Positions 1-6,951 of a DNA stretch of 10,862 bases are shown here, piece after piece. A program made the position numbers and the translations under genes. This stretch comes from an uncultured Barnesiella sp. Lineage in GTDB: Bacteria > Bacteroidota > Bacteroidia > Bacteroidales > Barnesiellaceae_A. Numbering within the stretch: position 1 is the stretch's first letter; each line of letters opens with the position of its first letter. The DNA is taken from the NCBI GenBank assembly GCA_904502265.1, contig CAJGDT010000044.1, forward strand, positions 1-10,862, read 5' to 3'. The notes below the pieces were generated by a model, which was given only the letters and a program-made list of their open reading frames with translations, had not been told where the DNA came from and searched no databases.

Positions 1-252
1 AATCTTTTATTTATAAAAAATATGCTTTCGCAGACGTTTTGTTATAGAATGTGTAATTGTGCTGATTGTGTGGCTGAAGAATGTAATTGGGGTTGTAAGG
101 ATGTGTAGGATGCTTGCATAAATATTATTCATTTTGCATAAGTCTTGCGTGGATCTTTGTTGAAATGTGCATGACTGTAATTGTCTCTTTATCGCATTTG
201 CGGTGTGTGCTGAATGTTGTGTGCTGTGTATGATAAAAAACTGGTAAACTTA
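1..252. other. Intergenic region without a convincing gene
   Basis: I see no convincing gene here. The stretch is rich in T and G with many TGT/TGTG runs, including a 9-base direct repeat TGTGTGCTG at 204-212 and 218-226. It may be the upstream regulatory DNA of a gene reading left out of the window, or simply spacer before the DJ-1 promoter. A 28-codon Cys-rich reading frame at 22-108 and a spaced direct repeat at 114-141 are treated separately. Confidence 0.6.
114..141. repeat. Spaced direct repeat TTGCATAA, possible operator
   Basis: The octamer TTGCATAA occurs at 114-121 and again at 134-141, a period of 20 bases, or about two helical turns. The DNA between is A/T-rich and contains ATTCA. 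The arrangement would suit a dimeric or hexameric regulator binding one face of the helix. The A/T-rich TGCAT/ATTCA words loosely recall ARG boxes, but the spacing does not match the classical 18-base box. If functional, it could control a gene to the left of the window or the DJ-1 promoter 110 bases downstream. This is a weak call. Confidence 0.3.
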
Positions 253-284
253 TTTTGTTCTCCTCTCACCTTTCACTATATTTG
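253..284 (+). promoter_or_regulatory. Bacteroides-type promoter for the DJ-1/trmD unit
   Basis: TTTTG at 253-257 is followed after 19 bases by TATATTTG at 277-284. This matches the -33 (TTTG) and -7 (TAnnTTTG) elements of the primary sigma factor of Bacteroidota. Transcription would begin near 290-292, giving a leader of about 85 bases before the ATG at 377. That leader carries the inverted repeat at 301-345. Confidence 0.7.
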
Positions 285-300
285 CACTAAAGTGCCGAAG

Positions 301-345
301 ATTGTACCATATTGAATGGTTATTGTGGCTGTACTGTGGTACAAT
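301..345 (+). promoter_or_regulatory. Inverted repeat / hairpin in the DJ-1/trmD leader
   Basis: ATTGTACCA at 301-309 is the exact reverse complement of TGGTACAAT at 337-345, separated by 27 bases. In RNA the stem could gain two more inner pairs (U310-G336 and A311-U335). No T-run follows, so it is not an intrinsic terminator. It lies wholly inside the predicted 5' leader. It could be an RNA hairpin affecting stability or translation, or an operator just downstream of the start site. I do not recognise it as a known riboswitch. Confidence 0.4.
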
Positions 346-376
346 TGGAGCATAGAAACATTTAAAATAAAAAGTT

Positions 377-922
377 ATGAAAAAATCGTATTTATTCCTT
401 GCCGATGGTTTTGAAGAAATCGAAGCCTTAACCGTGGTTGATATAATGCGTCGTGCCGAGATGCCGTTGATAACATTGTCAATAAATGACAAGGCAGTTG
501 TTACCGGAGCTCATAATATACCTGTTGTTGCTGATGCCTTGGCTCAAGATGTTAGTTTCGAGGATGCCGAGTGGTTGATATTGCCTGGAGGTATGCCCGG
601 TATGACCAATTTGGCTGCAAGTCGTCCGTTGTGTGATTTGGTGAAGGCTCATGCCGAGGCCGGTGGTCTCACAGCTGCTATATGTGCATCTCCCTCTATT
701 TTGGGTATGCTTGGCTTGCTCAATGGTCGTCGTGCCACTTGTTATCCCGGTTTTGAACACAATCTTGAGGGTGCTATCGTTACCGGTGATCGTACCGCTG
801 TTGATGATAATATTACTACCGGCAATGGTCCGGCTTCGGCTGCTGCGTTTGCACTTGAAATTGTAGCGCAAAGCTGTGGTCAAGAGAAGGCTCAAGAGGT
901 AGCTGCCGGTATGTTGATGTAA
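377..922 (+). CDS. DJ-1/PfpI family protein (YajL/ThiJ-like)
   Basis: A 181-residue cytosolic protein of the DJ-1/PfpI superfamily, whose members act in oxidative-stress defence, glyoxal detoxification or as chaperones; the exact reaction here cannot be read from sequence. The N-terminus has the family motif GFEEIE (11-16), with Glu16 in the position of DJ-1 Glu18. The nucleophile elbow AAICASPS places the reactive Cys at residue 103. LPGG (69-72) and TTGNGPASA (147-155) match the other conserved blocks. The His that follows the elbow in DJ-1 (THP) appears to be Tyr123 here (CYP). Length is normal for the family. The ATG is preceded by an A-rich stretch and no Shine-Dalgarno sequence. It is the first gene of a unit with trmD, 20 bases upstream of it. 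The name thiJ is often given to relatives, but a thiamine role is unsupported. Confidence 0.9.
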   Translation: MKKSYLFLADGFEEIEALTVVDIMRRAEMPLITLSINDKAVVTGAHNIPVVADALAQDVSFEDAEWLILPGGMPGMTNLAASRPLCDLVKAHAEAGGLTAAICASPSILGMLGLLNGRRATCYPGFEHNLEGAIVTGDRTAVDDNITTGNGPASAAAFALEIVAQSCGQEKAQEVAAGMLM

Positions 923-942
923 AAACAATTCACATTCACACA

Positions 943-1620
943 ATGCGTATAGATATTATTACAGTCTTACCCGAGTTGCTCGATGGTCCTTTGAATAACT
1001 CTATTCTGAAACGTGCGCAAGATAAGGGCTTGGCCGAGATTGTTGTGCACAATTTACGTGACTTTACACTCGATAAGCATCGTCGTGTTGATGATTATCC
1101 TTTCGGTGGAGAGGCCGGTATGGTGATGCAAATAGAGCCGGTAGACCGTGCTATCTCTTACCTTAAGTCGCAACGTGACTATGATGAGGTGATATTTACT
1201 TCGCCCGATGGCGATTTGTTTGATCAGCCTATGGCCAACTCGCTCTCGATGCTCAACAATATCATTATTCTATGTGGCCATTACAAAGGTATTGACTACC
1301 GTATTCGCGAGCATCTTATCACGCGCGAAATCTCAATAGGTGACTATGTCCTTACCGGTGGAGAGATGCCTGCGGCGATTATTGCCGATGCCATTGTGCG
1401 TCTTATTCCGGGTGCTATAGGTGACGAACAGTCGGCATTGAGTGATTCGTTCCAAGATAATCTTTTGGCTCCGCCCGTGTATACCCGTCCGGCTGAGTAC
1501 AAGGGTTGGCGCGTGCCCGATGTGTTGCTGTCGGGACATCAGCGTAAAATTGATGAATGGAAGCACGAGCAGGCCGTGGAGCGCACACGTCGCTTGCGTC
1601 CGAGCTTGTTGGACGAGTAA
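943..1620 (+). CDS. trmD: tRNA (guanine37-N1)-methyltransferase TrmD
   Basis: TrmD transfers a methyl group from S-adenosylmethionine to N1 of G37 beside the anticodon, which prevents +1 frameshifting; it is a cytosolic homodimer and usually essential. The 225-residue protein has the complete SPOUT trefoil-knot core: HNLRDFTLDKHRRVDD (36-51), a GGEAGMVM loop (55-62), LCGHYKGIDYR (110-120) and SIGDYVLTGGE (131-141). The latter two form the SAM-binding knot. Arg153 in IVRLIPG and Asp168 in SDSF correspond to the catalytic Arg154 and Asp169 of the E. coli enzyme. The C-terminal YTRPAEYKGWRVPDVLLSGH block (180-199) is typical. Length is slightly under the E. coli protein. It follows the DJ-1 gene after 20 bases and probably shares its transcript. 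In many bacteria trmD sits with rimM, rpsP and rplS; that neighbourhood is absent here. Confidence 0.97.
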   Translation: MRIDIITVLPELLDGPLNNSILKRAQDKGLAEIVVHNLRDFTLDKHRRVDDYPFGGEAGMVMQIEPVDRAISYLKSQRDYDEVIFTSPDGDLFDQPMANSLSMLNNIIILCGHYKGIDYRIREHLITREISIGDYVLTGGEMPAAIIADAIVRLIPGAIGDEQSALSDSFQDNLLAPPVYTRPAEYKGWRVPDVLLSGHQRKIDEWKHEQAVERTRRLRPSLLDE

Positions 1621-1645
1621 GATTTTAAAAAAAAACTATACCAAT

Positions 1646-1680
1646 AAAAAAGGCATCGAGCTCATGCTCGATGCCTTTTT
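1646..1680. terminator. Bidirectional intrinsic terminator after trmD
   Basis: A perfect 10-base stem, AGGCATCGAG (1651-1660) with CTCGATGCCT (1667-1676), has a 6-base loop. It is flanked by A's on the left (1646-1650) and T's on the right (1676-1680). The symmetry lets it end both the rightward trmD transcript and the leftward transcript of the T9SS protein gene, whose stop lies 20 bases to the right. Confidence 0.9.
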
Positions 1681-1699
1681 ACTTATAGCTAAGGTTGTA

Positions 1700-3529
1700 T
1701 TATCTGATGATAACTTTGGTTGATACACCGTCGATTGTTACGATGTAAACACCGTTGTTGAGATTTGTCTCGATAGTAGTTTTGAAAGCTTGAGCTTGAG
1801 CTGTGAATACTACGCGACCGGCGATATCGGTGATAACAATGTCGGCGTTCTCACGAGCATTTACAATGTTAAGCTCACTACCGTTTGTAAATACATTCCA
1901 AGTAGCAACTGAGGGAGCCTCTACAGCTGTGTTGTCGTTGAAATATACGTTGGGGTAGATACCGCAGCAGATGTCAAAACCGTAGAAGTCCTTGGCTGAG
2001 TACCAACCTGCAGGTTTGTTGGCCAAGTCGATGCTGTTGTAGAAGTATGTTGTGCAGTCGCCATTCTCACGGGGATAGCAGTGAGCGATGAAGAGGTGGT
2101 TGCTGCTGTTAGGAGCATTTTGAACTTCGGGGAACTCAATCTCGAAGAAGAAAGTACCTGTTACTTCAACTTCTTCGCCAAACATAATAGTGGCAAGTGC
2201 GAGGTAGCCATCGTTAATTTGTGATGTGCCAAATACCTCTTTGATAGAGAGTTCTTTGCTGAATACAACCTCTCCGGGCATGCCGTTTTCGTCGGCTTTC
2301 AAGATGCGAGCATTGATTTTCTTGGGGTTGTTTACTGCCGAGAATTTGTAGTTACCAAAGATTACGTAGCTACCGGCGATGAGAGTCTTGGCATCGGCGG
2401 GACGATCGTAGCGCTCAGCGATGCGTTTGTATGATTGGCTGTAACCGCAAAGTGCATCATATGCAAGATTATCATCTGATTTGAATGTGTATGTGCTCTC
2501 TTCGGGTTTAAAGTTACCTACACAGTCGCCAAATGCGTCAGTATTGTGGATGCGATTGATATAATATTCGCGCAAAACACCGGTTTCACCATCTTCGTTC
2601 ATGAGGATGAGCAAGTCTTCGTTGAAAACTTCGTTCTCATCTTCGTCCAACTCGTATGTTACAATGGGTGTTTCTGAAGTAACATCATCAGCTATGCCAT
2701 AGAAACCGAAGTCCCATTCTACGCTCTCGCAGTGGGTTGCGCTGTAGCCATATTCAAATGTTTCGCCATCGTATGTGTAAACACGAGGAACCAATTTGTA
2801 ACCTTGGTTGTCTACCATGAATTGGTCGATAGACCAGAGACCGCCCTTTGAAGTCATATAACCTTCGGGCATGATACGGATGTGGTCGCTGTCAACTTGG
2901 AGGTAATCCCAGAGGCAAATGTTGGCGCCCATATCGTTTGTACAGTGGTGAATACCAAGATAGTATGTGCCTGATGTTGTGGGTGTAAATGTGCCGGTAT
3001 AAAGAGTATATTCGGTATCTTTCTTGGCGTTTTTGCCGGTGCAGTCAATAACAACATTGGTTTGAGCCTCGGGAGTTTGTGCTGAGCCAAAAGTTAATTG
3101 CCACTGGTCGGCAATATTATAACCGGGGCAGTATGCATACACACCTACATGATAGGTAACATTTGCCTCAAGAGTCATGGCAGTTGATATAGCCCATGCA
3201 TCACGTACGTTTTCGTCATCGAAGTATGAATAAAGTGCATTTGTGCCTTCAAAGGCTTGTGCGTTGTTCTCTGAAGTTTCTGCAATGTTTGCGCTCTTCA
3301 TGAGTGTAGCAGCATCGAACACTACCCAACCTTCGGGCATCATGGTTGTAGTGTTGATTTGCTCAAAGTCTTCCAACAATACTTGTGTATCGTCGTTTGC
3401 TACGGCTTTGTGCATGGTTGTGGTTTTGTTACCGGCACGTTGGGCCAACTGAATAGGGGCTACTGTAGCCATTGCAATATTGGCTGAAAGTGCCAAAGTT
3501 GCCAAGCCAAAAAGTAATTTTTTTGTCAT
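1700..3529 (-). CDS. Secreted protein with jelly-roll domain and T9SS C-terminal sorting domain
   Basis: A 609-residue exported protein of unknown function. Residues 1-21 form a Sec signal peptide (two Lys, a hydrophobic core, then AMA before the probable cut). Residues about 52-216 look like a cleaved-adhesin / choice-of-anchor J jelly-roll: a DFE start, MPEGWVVFD, the W-A-I-S strand, TYHVGVYAYCPGY, and the TYYLGIHH strand near the end. These domains often bind glycans or surfaces. The middle section (about 217-540) is not one I recognise. The last 65 or so residues form a type A T9SS sorting domain, with IVITDIAGRVVF and a GVYIVTIDG...KVIIR ending. The protein should therefore cross the outer membrane through the Por machinery and be attached to the surface or released. 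It is the downstream neighbour of comEC, but has its own promoter-like element and terminator. An adhesin-like role is inference. Confidence 0.85.
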   Translation of the reverse strand: MTKKLLFGLATLALSANIAMATVAPIQLAQRAGNKTTTMHKAVANDDTQVLLEDFEQINTTTMMPEGWVVFDAATLMKSANIAETSENNAQAFEGTNALYSYFDDENVRDAWAISTAMTLEANVTYHVGVYAYCPGYNIADQWQLTFGSAQTPEAQTNVVIDCTGKNAKKDTEYTLYTGTFTPTTSGTYYLGIHHCTNDMGANICLWDYLQVDSDHIRIMPEGYMTSKGGLWSIDQFMVDNQGYKLVPRVYTYDGETFEYGYSATHCESVEWDFGFYGIADDVTSETPIVTYELDEDENEVFNEDLLILMNEDGETGVLREYYINRIHNTDAFGDCVGNFKPEESTYTFKSDDNLAYDALCGYSQSYKRIAERYDRPADAKTLIAGSYVIFGNYKFSAVNNPKKINARILKADENGMPGEVVFSKELSIKEVFGTSQINDGYLALATIMFGEEVEVTGTFFFEIEFPEVQNAPNSSNHLFIAHCYPRENGDCTTYFYNSIDLANKPAGWYSAKDFYGFDICCGIYPNVYFNDNTAVEAPSVATWNVFTNGSELNIVNARENADIVITDIAGRVVFTAQAQAFKTTIETNLNNGVYIVTIDGVSTKVIIR

Positions 3530-3578
3530 GATATAGGGGTTTAAATTAAATAGTTTTTCCTCATCTAAAATAGCGTTG

Positions 3579-3586
3579 CAAAATTA
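3579..3586 (-). promoter_or_regulatory. Candidate -7 element for the T9SS protein gene
   Basis: On the minus strand these bases read TAATTTTG, an exact TAnnTTTG match, 49 bases upstream of the start codon. No TTTG or TTG stands at the expected -33 position; that place is A/T-rich. The element suggests the gene can be transcribed separately from the upstream comEC gene. The -7 box alone carries the call. Confidence 0.45.
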
Positions 3587-3682
3587 GGCTAAATTTTTGT
3601 GCGATAAAAATTTATTGTAATAAAAATGCAGTTTTATAGCGTTAAAAGTGTTGTGTGCTGTTTGGTATTGTATAATTTCGTC

Positions 3683-5779
3683 TCATCTGTCTGTTGTTGA
3701 CCATGTGCCATCGGTGCGAGTGTCGTGGTAAATAATATTGCGATATAGACACTCTTGTGTTAACTCATGGGCCTTCTCGGGGTAGATGCTTGCTGATAAT
3801 ACGATGGTGTCGATATTGAAGCTTTTAAGTAGCGCCTCGATGTGTCCTTTATATTGCTCGGTAACTATAGCATAGTCGACATGAAAGGGTGTGGTTGTGT
3901 GGCAATATCGCCATGTGTTGTCGTCGACCCACAAGATGCGTTTGCCGTAGTATTCAATAAAAGGTCGTGCTACATAGATGTCTTGCATTGCAATAGTGTC
4001 GTGTGCAGTAATATATTGCGTAATGAGGTGCTCTTTTATGCGCCATTCACGGCCTGTATTAGGGATGCTGCTACATGTGTCGGTGCTGATGATAAGGCAG
4101 TTGCGATTTTTATCGGCCATTTGTATATGTGTGTAATCACGTTCTACGGGTAGTATTGCGATAGGTGACGTGGGGCGCAAGGTGTCGTACAAAACGAGGG
4201 CTTGCATGGATACTATAGCAACAAGTGTGAATGTGATAGGCCTTAATGATTGTTGTGATATGGCATACCATATACTTCCGACCACTATGCCGTAGAGTAC
4301 GAGCATGGGTAGACTTATCCATACGCCTTCAATCGTAGCACCCGGTAGTGTGGTGATGGCTTGTGCACCATTGCATAGCAAGTTGCATATTGTATTGGTG
4401 GCTTGGTCGAGCCATGCGTGTGGTAGGTGCAATGCTTCGAATAACTGCATGCCAAGTGCTATGAGTACGAGCGGTGTGAGTAGTGGCGAGAGCAATAAGT
4501 TTGATAACAATCCCCATATAGGTATATAATGAAAGTAATAGGCTGCAAATGGAATAGTAGCTATTTGTGCAGCTATAGATGCCGCCACTAATCCGGTGAT
4601 ATATCGCAAAATGGGGTTGTGCTTGTCGAGATAGTTGCTGATGTCGAAGTGTGGACTCAATAAAATAATGCCTGCTACTGCGGTGTAACTCAGTTGAAAT
4701 CCTATGTCAAAGAGTTGCATTGGAGACCATATAAGTACCATGACAGCCGATCCACATAAGGCGTTGATTGATGTGTTTGTACGATTGAGCATGCCGGCAA
4801 CGCCTACAAATGAGGCCATGATGCAAGCTCTTATTACCGAAGGAGAAAGGCCGGTGATAAATGCGTAGACCCACAGCAATACCAACGTGATGATGCCTCG
4901 TATATGACGCATAGGTGTATATCTCAATGGGTATAATAATAGCCATAGTATAAAGGCTATTATACCCGTGTGCAGACCACTCACGGCGAGGATGTGTGAG
5001 AGCCCGGCTGCTGAGAAGTATTCTCGTGTGGAGGGATCGATATTGGCTTTATATCCCCATAGTAAGGCCGATAAGAGTCCGATGTTTATCTCCGATAGCC
5101 TACAACGTTGCAGTGTGGTAATGCATTGTTGTTGTATTTGCATGGCTTGTTGTCGTAGAGAGTGTGGAGCTTGGTGCTGTGATAGTTGCCAAGTGTCGTC
5201 GGCAAGATATTGTCGGTACATGATGCCCTTGCGCATCATAAACTGTGCGTAGTCGAACGAGTAGGGCATAGCATTATTCTCAATAAGTTGTAACTCGGGG
5301 CGAAAAATAATCATCTCACCACATTGCAGTGTTTTTGCGGTGAAAGATTTTTGTAGTGAGAGTTGAATTTTGATATTGCTATTTCTTGTACCCGAACTAT
5401 CGTTGAGTGCAACAATTGTAGCTTGTGTATTGTAGCTATATTCCCGCTCGGTAGGTATATTTTCTATGCGTGCTATGGCTAATGTCTTGTCGGTAATTGT
5501 GGGTAAAGAGTGCGAAGGAGTGCTGTTAAGGCATACCCCCATGCCGATAACTGTGAAGATGGCAAACACACATAAGGCAAACGATACCTTGCGCAAGGTT
5601 GAGAAAGTGTGCCTGCGCATCAACCATGAGCATATGCCGGCAACTATAGCTATGGCACACCATATATATAATGTGTATGTCGATGGTGCTATATACTGCC
5701 ATGCAATACCTGTCATGAGAGGCAAAAGCAATCGCATGAAGGGTACATGATCGAGTGTGTATTGTTGTGTGTGGCGCAT
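3683..5779 (-). CDS. comEC: ComEC/Rec2 family DNA-uptake channel protein
   Basis: A polytopic inner-membrane protein of the ComEC/Rec2 family, the channel that passes single-stranded DNA into the cytoplasm during natural transformation. The 698 residues hold an N-terminal membrane part with about three helices (roughly 15-85), then a soluble OB-like region (about 95-200, the DUF4131 area). Next comes the Competence domain with many helices (about 232-530). Its hallmark motifs are AGLSHILAVSGLHTG (258-272), TGLSPSVIRA (309-318) and FDIGFQLSYTAVAGI (357-371). The C-terminal soluble part (about 540-698) occupies the place of the metallo-beta-lactamase-like domain, but shows no HxHxDH metal motif and is short. 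Length fits the smaller ComECs I associate with Bacteroidota. The gene diverges from the ECF sigma factor and lies upstream of the T9SS protein gene on the same strand. I found no convincing promoter for it. Confidence 0.93.
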   Translation of the reverse strand: MRHTQQYTLDHVPFMRLLLPLMTGIAWQYIAPSTYTLYIWCAIAIVAGICSWLMRRHTFSTLRKVSFALCVFAIFTVIGMGVCLNSTPSHSLPTITDKTLAIARIENIPTEREYSYNTQATIVALNDSSGTRNSNIKIQLSLQKSFTAKTLQCGEMIIFRPELQLIENNAMPYSFDYAQFMMRKGIMYRQYLADDTWQLSQHQAPHSLRQQAMQIQQQCITTLQRCRLSEINIGLLSALLWGYKANIDPSTREYFSAAGLSHILAVSGLHTGIIAFILWLLLYPLRYTPMRHIRGIITLVLLWVYAFITGLSPSVIRACIMASFVGVAGMLNRTNTSINALCGSAVMVLIWSPMQLFDIGFQLSYTAVAGIILLSPHFDISNYLDKHNPILRYITGLVAASIAAQIATIPFAAYYFHYIPIWGLLSNLLLSPLLTPLVLIALGMQLFEALHLPHAWLDQATNTICNLLCNGAQAITTLPGATIEGVWISLPMLVLYGIVVGSIWYAISQQSLRPITFTLVAIVSMQALVLYDTLRPTSPIAILPVERDYTHIQMADKNRNCLIISTDTCSSIPNTGREWRIKEHLITQYITAHDTIAMQDIYVARPFIEYYGKRILWVDDNTWRYCHTTTPFHVDYAIVTEQYKGHIEALLKSFNIDTIVLSASIYPEKAHELTQECLYRNIIYHDTRTDGTWSTTDR

Positions 5780-5838
5780 ATAATATGATAGATAGTGCGA
5801 ATATAGTGAATTTGTGATGAAAATCTTATAGCGTACCT

Positions 5839-5860
5839 ATAGGATATTGAAGTATCCTAT
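5839..5860. repeat. 8-base inverted repeat in the comEC/sigma gap
   Basis: ATAGGATA (5839-5846) and TATCCTAT (5853-5860) are exact reverse complements separated by TTGAAG. They overlap a perfect 8-base palindrome, CCTATAGG (5836-5843). No T-run follows on either strand, so a terminator is unlikely. Lying 60 bases upstream of comEC and about 220 upstream of the sigma gene, it is a candidate operator. Confidence 0.45.
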
Positions 5861-5902
5861 CGCAAAACTCGCTCCTTTATTGTGTGTCGGATGAAAAAAG
5901 TT

Positions 5903-5920
5903 GTGTTAAAAGTGTTAAAA
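5903..5920. repeat. Tandem 9-base direct repeat GTGTTAAAA
   Basis: GTGTTAAAA occurs twice with no spacer, at 5903-5911 and 5912-5920. It lies in the non-coding gap upstream of the sigma factor. It could be a regulator site or a chance A/T-rich duplication. Confidence 0.4.
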
Positions 5921-5941
5921 AACGAGAGGTTGAAGCATTTT

Positions 5942-5965
5942 TTGTTCGAAAAATTAGGTTGTTCG
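5942..5965 (+). promoter_or_regulatory. Spaced direct repeat TTGTTCG upstream of the sigma factor
   Basis: TTGTTCG followed by one base and an A-run occurs at 5942-5948 and at 5959-5965, a period of 17 bases. The second copy overlaps the best -33-like TTG of the sigma gene. Repeats of this sort can be activator sites or -35 elements of an alternative sigma, so autoregulation by the ECF factor is conceivable. No -10 partner is defined. Confidence 0.3.
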
Positions 5966-6080
5966 CAAAAAATAGTCGTAATTTGCAATTAATTCAAAAA
6001 TAGACCGACATATTAACCTTTTAAAAACAGAAGCCTATAGAACAAAATTACTCTTAATTAAACGCAAAATAGTAGAGTAA

Positions 6081-6671
6081 ATGAACAACTTGTTTAGTCA
6101 TACCGATGACGAGCTTGTCGCATGGTATGCCAACGGTAATAATGAGGCTTTTGACGTCCTACTTAAAAGGCACGAGTCGAAAATCTTTTCGTACATATAT
6201 TATATTGTCAAAGATGATGACAAGGCGAATGATATTTTTCAGGAGACCTTTGTCAAGGCTATTATGACTATACGCCAAGGCCGATATAGTGGCAATGGTC
6301 GTTTCGTATCGTGGATAACCCGCATTGCTCACAATCTCATTATCGACAACTATCGCCAAGAGAAGATAGAGAATTGTGTGAATAGCGAAGACGAGTCGCT
6401 CGATATATTCAACCGCAAAGAACTCAGCGAAGGCACTATTGAGGATGCTCTCGTGCAAGAGCAAATCTCGTGTGATATACGCCGCTTGGTAGATGCATTG
6501 CCCGACAATCAACGCGAGGTGATAGAGTTGCGCTATTACAAAGACTTGAGTTTCAAAGAGATTGCCGATCTTACTAACGTAAGCATCAACACTGCCTTGG
6601 GTCGTATGCGCTATGCTATACTCAACATGCGTCGCATGGCCGAGCAATACAATATTGCGCTCACACTCTAA
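6081..6671 (+). CDS. ECF-type sigma-70 family RNA polymerase sigma factor
   Basis: A 196-residue alternative sigma factor that would direct RNA polymerase to a special set of promoters. Sigma region 2 covers about 23-93: EAFDVLLKRHESKIF, then the polymerase-binding and -10-melting helices with DIFQETFVKA (51-60) and WITRIAHNLIIDNYR (78-92). Sigma region 4 covers about 131-184. It starts with LPDNQREVIELRYY (140-153) and continues into a helix-turn-helix, LSFKEIADLTNVSINTALGR (156-175), which would contact the -35 element. Region 3 is absent, as expected of ECF factors, and the linker (94-130) is acidic and fairly long. No FecR-like or ZAS anti-sigma gene follows. Instead a 53-codon ORF and a terminator come next. 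It is divergent from comEC, with repeats in the gap. Its targets and signal cannot be read from sequence. Confidence 0.93.
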   Translation: MNNLFSHTDDELVAWYANGNNEAFDVLLKRHESKIFSYIYYIVKDDDKANDIFQETFVKAIMTIRQGRYSGNGRFVSWITRIAHNLIIDNYRQEKIENCVNSEDESLDIFNRKELSEGTIEDALVQEQISCDIRRLVDALPDNQREVIELRYYKDLSFKEIADLTNVSINTALGRMRYAILNMRRMAEQYNIALTL

Positions 6672-6764
6672 ATGCTTGGGTTACTGAATAAAAAAATCAC
6701 ACTTTCGCACAATAATAGTACAGGGCTTTGCGTTATATAGGTGTAACTTGTAATAACGAAGCCT

Positions 6765-6926
6765 ATGAAGAAAAACTCTACACCTGTATCTATTAAAAAA
6801 GCACCCAACAGCACTGCAGAGTTGCACGCCCGTCCTTCGACACTCAATGCCATAATGCAATTTGCACGCTCTTATACCTATGTGCCCAAGTTGCAGACAG
6901 GACTTGGCAACATGATAGCCAACTGA
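6765..6926 (+). CDS. Small basic protein (53 residues) downstream of the sigma factor
   Basis: An ATG at 6765 opens 53 codons ending with TGA at 6924-6926. The product is strongly basic: five Lys, two Arg, one Glu and no Asp. It has no signal peptide or membrane span. A Lys/Ser/Pro-rich start is followed by a segment likely to be helical (ARPSTLNAIMQFARSYTY, 22-39) and a Gly/Asn-rich end. The frame begins 93 bases after the sigma stop and is closed 25 bases later by a strong terminator, so it is probably the last gene of the sigma transcript. I see no clear promoter of its own. It loosely resembles small Bacteroidota proteins with an RPS...QFARSY core, but that is from memory. Function unknown; a DNA- or RNA-binding or sigma-partner role is only a guess from charge and position. 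Confidence 0.6.
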   Translation: MKKNSTPVSIKKAPNSTAELHARPSTLNAIMQFARSYTYVPKLQTGLGNMIAN

Positions 6927-6951
6927 CAACATAGTGCTTTTGAGAAGAATA

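Larger units (their letters stand above)
5780..6080. other. Divergent intergenic region between comEC and the sigma factor
   Basis: This 301-base gap must hold the control sites of both divergent genes. It contains an 8-base inverted repeat (5839-5860), a tandem 9-base repeat (5903-5920) and a spaced TTGTTCG repeat (5942-5965). For the sigma gene the nearest promoter-like words are TTG (5959-5961) and TAATTTG (5979-5985), which match the Bacteroides consensus poorly. On the minus strand TATTTTTG (5995-6002) fits TAnnTTTG but is 216 bases from comEC and lacks a -33 partner. I see no gene in it. Confidence 0.6.

Noticed and set aside
216..227. A 12-base word GTTGTGTGCTGT shared with 3650-3661
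   Set aside because: Both copies lie in TG-rich non-coding DNA, with no matching flanks or context; likely low-complexity coincidence.
479..943. A 154-codon minus-strand frame opposite the DJ-1 gene
   Set aside because: Antisense shadow of a well-supported gene; low-complexity Ser/Thr/Ile-rich product without motifs.
6672..6740. A 22-codon frame starting directly after the sigma factor stop
   Set aside because: Very short, with no motif and no composition signal; the 53-codon frame at 6765 is the better candidate.
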